A stretch of 54,707 nucleotides of DNA from Pelagibacteraceae bacterium AG-325-J13 (lineage in GTDB: Bacteria; Pseudomonadota; Alphaproteobacteria; Pelagibacterales; Pelagibacteraceae): NCBI GenBank assembly GCA_003282835.1, contig QBYL01000005.1:1-54707 (forward strand). The letters run 5' to 3'. A program made the position numbers and the translations under genes. Under the pieces are notes generated by a model that worked only from the letters and a program-made list of their open reading frames with translations, made no database searches and was not told the DNA's origin. How positions within the stretch are numbered: position 1 is the first letter of the stretch; every line of letters begins with the position of its first letter. Positions 53,281 to 54,707 of the stretch are shown one piece after another.

Positions 53281-54288
53281 TTAAGCAAATACTTCGCCCC
53301 ATGTCCCTCTTGTAGAAGCTTTTGAATACTCAGTAGCTCTACCTTCAAAGAAATTCATGTGCTCTACACCGTTCAACATAGTGTCTAACCATTTTAAAGG
53401 ATTTTTCTTAACATCATAAATCGGTTCAAGACCTAATTGTTCAAGTCTTCTATTTCCAATAAACCTGATGTACTGTTTTATTTCATCTGCTGTTAAACCT
53501 TCTAACGGACCCATTTGAAAAGCTAAATCGATAAATGCATCCTCGTGTGTCACAATTGTTTTGCAAGCATCAACGATTTCTTTTTTAAGTTTATCGTTCC
53601 AAATTTGTGGTTCTTCTTTTATAAAGTCTCTAAACAGTCTGATCATGGAATTACAATGTAAAGTTTCATCTCTCACTGACCAAGTTACAATTTGGCCCAT
53701 CCCCTTCATTTTATTAAATCTTGGGAAGTTTAATAAGATTGCAAAACTTGCAAACAGTTGTAAACCTTCTGTAAAAGCTGAAAACACTGCCATCGTCATT
53801 GCGATGTTATGTTTTGATTTAACATCAAAACCTTGCATGTAGTCATATTTATCTTTCATTTCTTTATACTGCAAGAAAGCTGAATATTCTGTTTCTGGCA
53901 TTCCAATTGTATCTAAAAGATGGGAGTAAGCAGCAATGTGAACTGTTTCCATGGCCGCAAAAGCAGTCATCATCATCAGAACTTCGGTTGGTTTAAAAAC
54001 AGTTGTGTAATGTCTTAAATAACAATTATTAACTTCAACATCGGCTTGAGTAAAGAATCTAAAAATATGTGTTAAAAGATTTTTTTCTTCTTTAGTTAAA
54101 TTTTTTTGCCAGTCCCTTACATCATCTCCAAGAGGTACTTCTTCTGGTAACCAATGAATTCTTTGTTGTGTTAACCAGGCGTCATAACACCATGGGTATC
54201 TAAACGGTTTATAAACAGGGTTCTCTACTAATAAACCCATTTTTTTTGGTTGTATTATTCCTGGCTTAACTTTTTCTGCTACTGACAT
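53281..54288 (-). CDS. nrdB: Ribonucleotide reductase class Ia, beta subunit
   Basis: The diiron-tyrosyl radical subunit that generates the radical for dNTP synthesis. In 335 residues the metal ligands and radical Tyr are visible: FTQADVEVNN (Asp), AMETVHIAAYSHLL (about 113-126; Glu, His and radical Tyr), EGLQLFASF (Glu), and VRDETLHCNSM (Glu, His). The oxygen-dependent class Ia enzyme is intact. The ATG at 54288 is preferred to a GTG at 54297; it overlaps the nrdA TAG by 10 bases. Confidence 0.96.
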   Translation of the reverse strand: MSVAEKVKPGIIQPKKMGLLVENPVYKPFRYPWCYDAWLTQQRIHWLPEEVPLGDDVRDWQKNLTKEEKNLLTHIFRFFTQADVEVNNCYLRHYTTVFKPTEVLMMMTAFAAMETVHIAAYSHLLDTIGMPETEYSAFLQYKEMKDKYDYMQGFDVKSKHNIAMTMAVFSAFTEGLQLFASFAILLNFPRFNKMKGMGQIVTWSVRDETLHCNSMIRLFRDFIKEEPQIWNDKLKKEIVDACKTIVTHEDAFIDLAFQMGPLEGLTADEIKQYIRFIGNRRLEQLGLEPIYDVKKNPLKWLDTMLNGVEHMNFFEGRATEYSKASTRGTWGEVFA

Positions 54289-54707
54289 GATAAACACTCC
54301 TCATAATTGTTATCTTTATTATTTGATTCATTCGATTTCGAATAAACATTTTTCGTCACATCTGTTGATGATCCTGCCTCTACATTTTCAGCCCTTTGAA
54401 TAGATTTAGATCTACAATAATAAAGGCTTTTAAGTCCCTTTTTCCATGCTTGAAAATGAATATCGTGAAGTTCCTTTTTGTGAATATCTGCTGGCACAAA
54501 AACATTTATTGATTGTGCTTGAGAAATATGAGGCGTTCTATCTGCCCCTAATTCAACAATCCATCTTTGATCAATTTCAAAAGCGGTCTTGAAAGTATCT
54601 TTTTCTTCTGCTGTTAAAAAATCTAGGTGCGAAACAGATCCTTGGTTTGTTGTAATTGATGACCAAACTTCGTCTGTGTCTTTTTCATATTTTTGAAGAA
54701 CTTTTTT
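54279..54707 (-). CDS. nrdA: Ribonucleotide reductase class Ia, alpha subunit (3' part; 5' end outside window)
   Basis: C-terminal 142 residues of the large catalytic subunit, open to the window edge. TNQGSVSHLDFLTAEEKDTF, FEIDQRWIVELGADRTPHIS and SINVFVPADIHKKELHDIHF are NrdA stretches near the C-terminus; the tail ends CLSCQ, the redox CxxC arm that reduces the active site. It reads on the minus strand into nrdB with a 10-base overlap. Upstream regulation (NrdR boxes) lies outside the window. Confidence 0.94.
   Translation of the reverse strand, partial: KKVLQKYEKDTDEVWSSITTNQGSVSHLDFLTAEEKDTFKTAFEIDQRWIVELGADRTPHISQAQSINVFVPADIHKKELHDIHFQAWKKGLKSLYYCRSKSIQRAENVEAGSSTDVTKNVYSKSNESNNKDNNYEECLSCQ

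Overview
This 54.7 kb window looks like chromosome from a SAR11 (Pelagibacterales, Candidatus Pelagibacter-like) alphaproteobacterium. The basis is a very low G+C content (near 30% by eye, not computed), lysine/asparagine/isoleucine-rich proteins, almost no intergenic DNA, many 1-10 bp gene overlaps, and alphaproteobacterial gene orders and families (Tat/Sec/ScpAB cluster, AapJQMP transporter, small-genome house-keeping set). There is no phage gene, transposase, integrase, CRISPR array or rRNA. No gene-free stretch exceeds 300 bases; the longest are 27636-27838 (upstream of aapJ), 21493-21676 and 46955-47075 (upstream of potD). The window cuts uvrA at its left end and nrdA at its right end.

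Layout. 1-1581 (+): 3' part of uvrA and a short PuuD-like membrane protein. 1583-12368 (-): one long superoperon dgt-argS-(small membrane protein)-nagZ-scpA-scpB-tatA-tatB-tatC-serS-yajC-secD-secF, joining dNTP control, two tRNA synthetases, cell-wall recycling, chromosome condensation and both protein-export routes. 12397-13490 (+): erpA-xthA. 13483-19051 (-): valS-ilvD-manC. 19166-21125 (+): a two-gene cassette, a diverged GAPDH-like protein and a NeuA-like CMP-sugar synthetase, lying between tRNA-Cys and tRNA-Asn. 21127-22360 (-): an XRE regulator and a periplasmic DUF6134-like protein. 22373-23368 (+): cysteine synthase. 23363-27635 (-): the general amino-acid ABC transporter aapJQMP. 27839-33535 (-): nadE-cysS-cimA-galE-zapE; 33587-34963 (-): class II DAHP synthase; 35025-37489 (-): glmU (acetyltransferase half only)-glmS. 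37561-43653 (+): gph-lysE family exporter, prpB-prpC-small membrane protein-argE-secreted zincin-anchored cyclophilin. 43658-50134 (-): an Asp/Glu racemase-family EutA-like protein, an ectoine-hydrolase-like M24 protein and a polyamine-type ABC transporter potA-potD-potB-potC. 50188-53280: zinc uptake, znuC-znuB-zur (-) divergent from znuA (+) over a 72-base spacer carrying two near-identical Zur-type palindromes. 53281-54707 (-): nrdB and the end of nrdA.

How it fits together. Much of the window is scavenging by periplasmic binding-protein transporters (amino acids, polyamine/ectoine-like cations, zinc). Both solute-binding-protein genes (aapJ, potD) carry a good sigma-70-like promoter and are followed by a hairpin plus T-tract just before the permease gene, a layout that would give much binding protein and little permease. 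The points most worth following are the tRNA-bounded GAPDH-like/NeuA-like cassette with an altered active site, a GlmU reduced exactly to its acetyltransferase domain, the EutA/ectoine-hydrolase pair next to a PotD-type transporter, the paired Zur operators, a small membrane protein in place of the usual SPOR protein, an unannotated 59-aa two-helix membrane protein after prpC, and a secreted HELFH metalloprotease-like protein.
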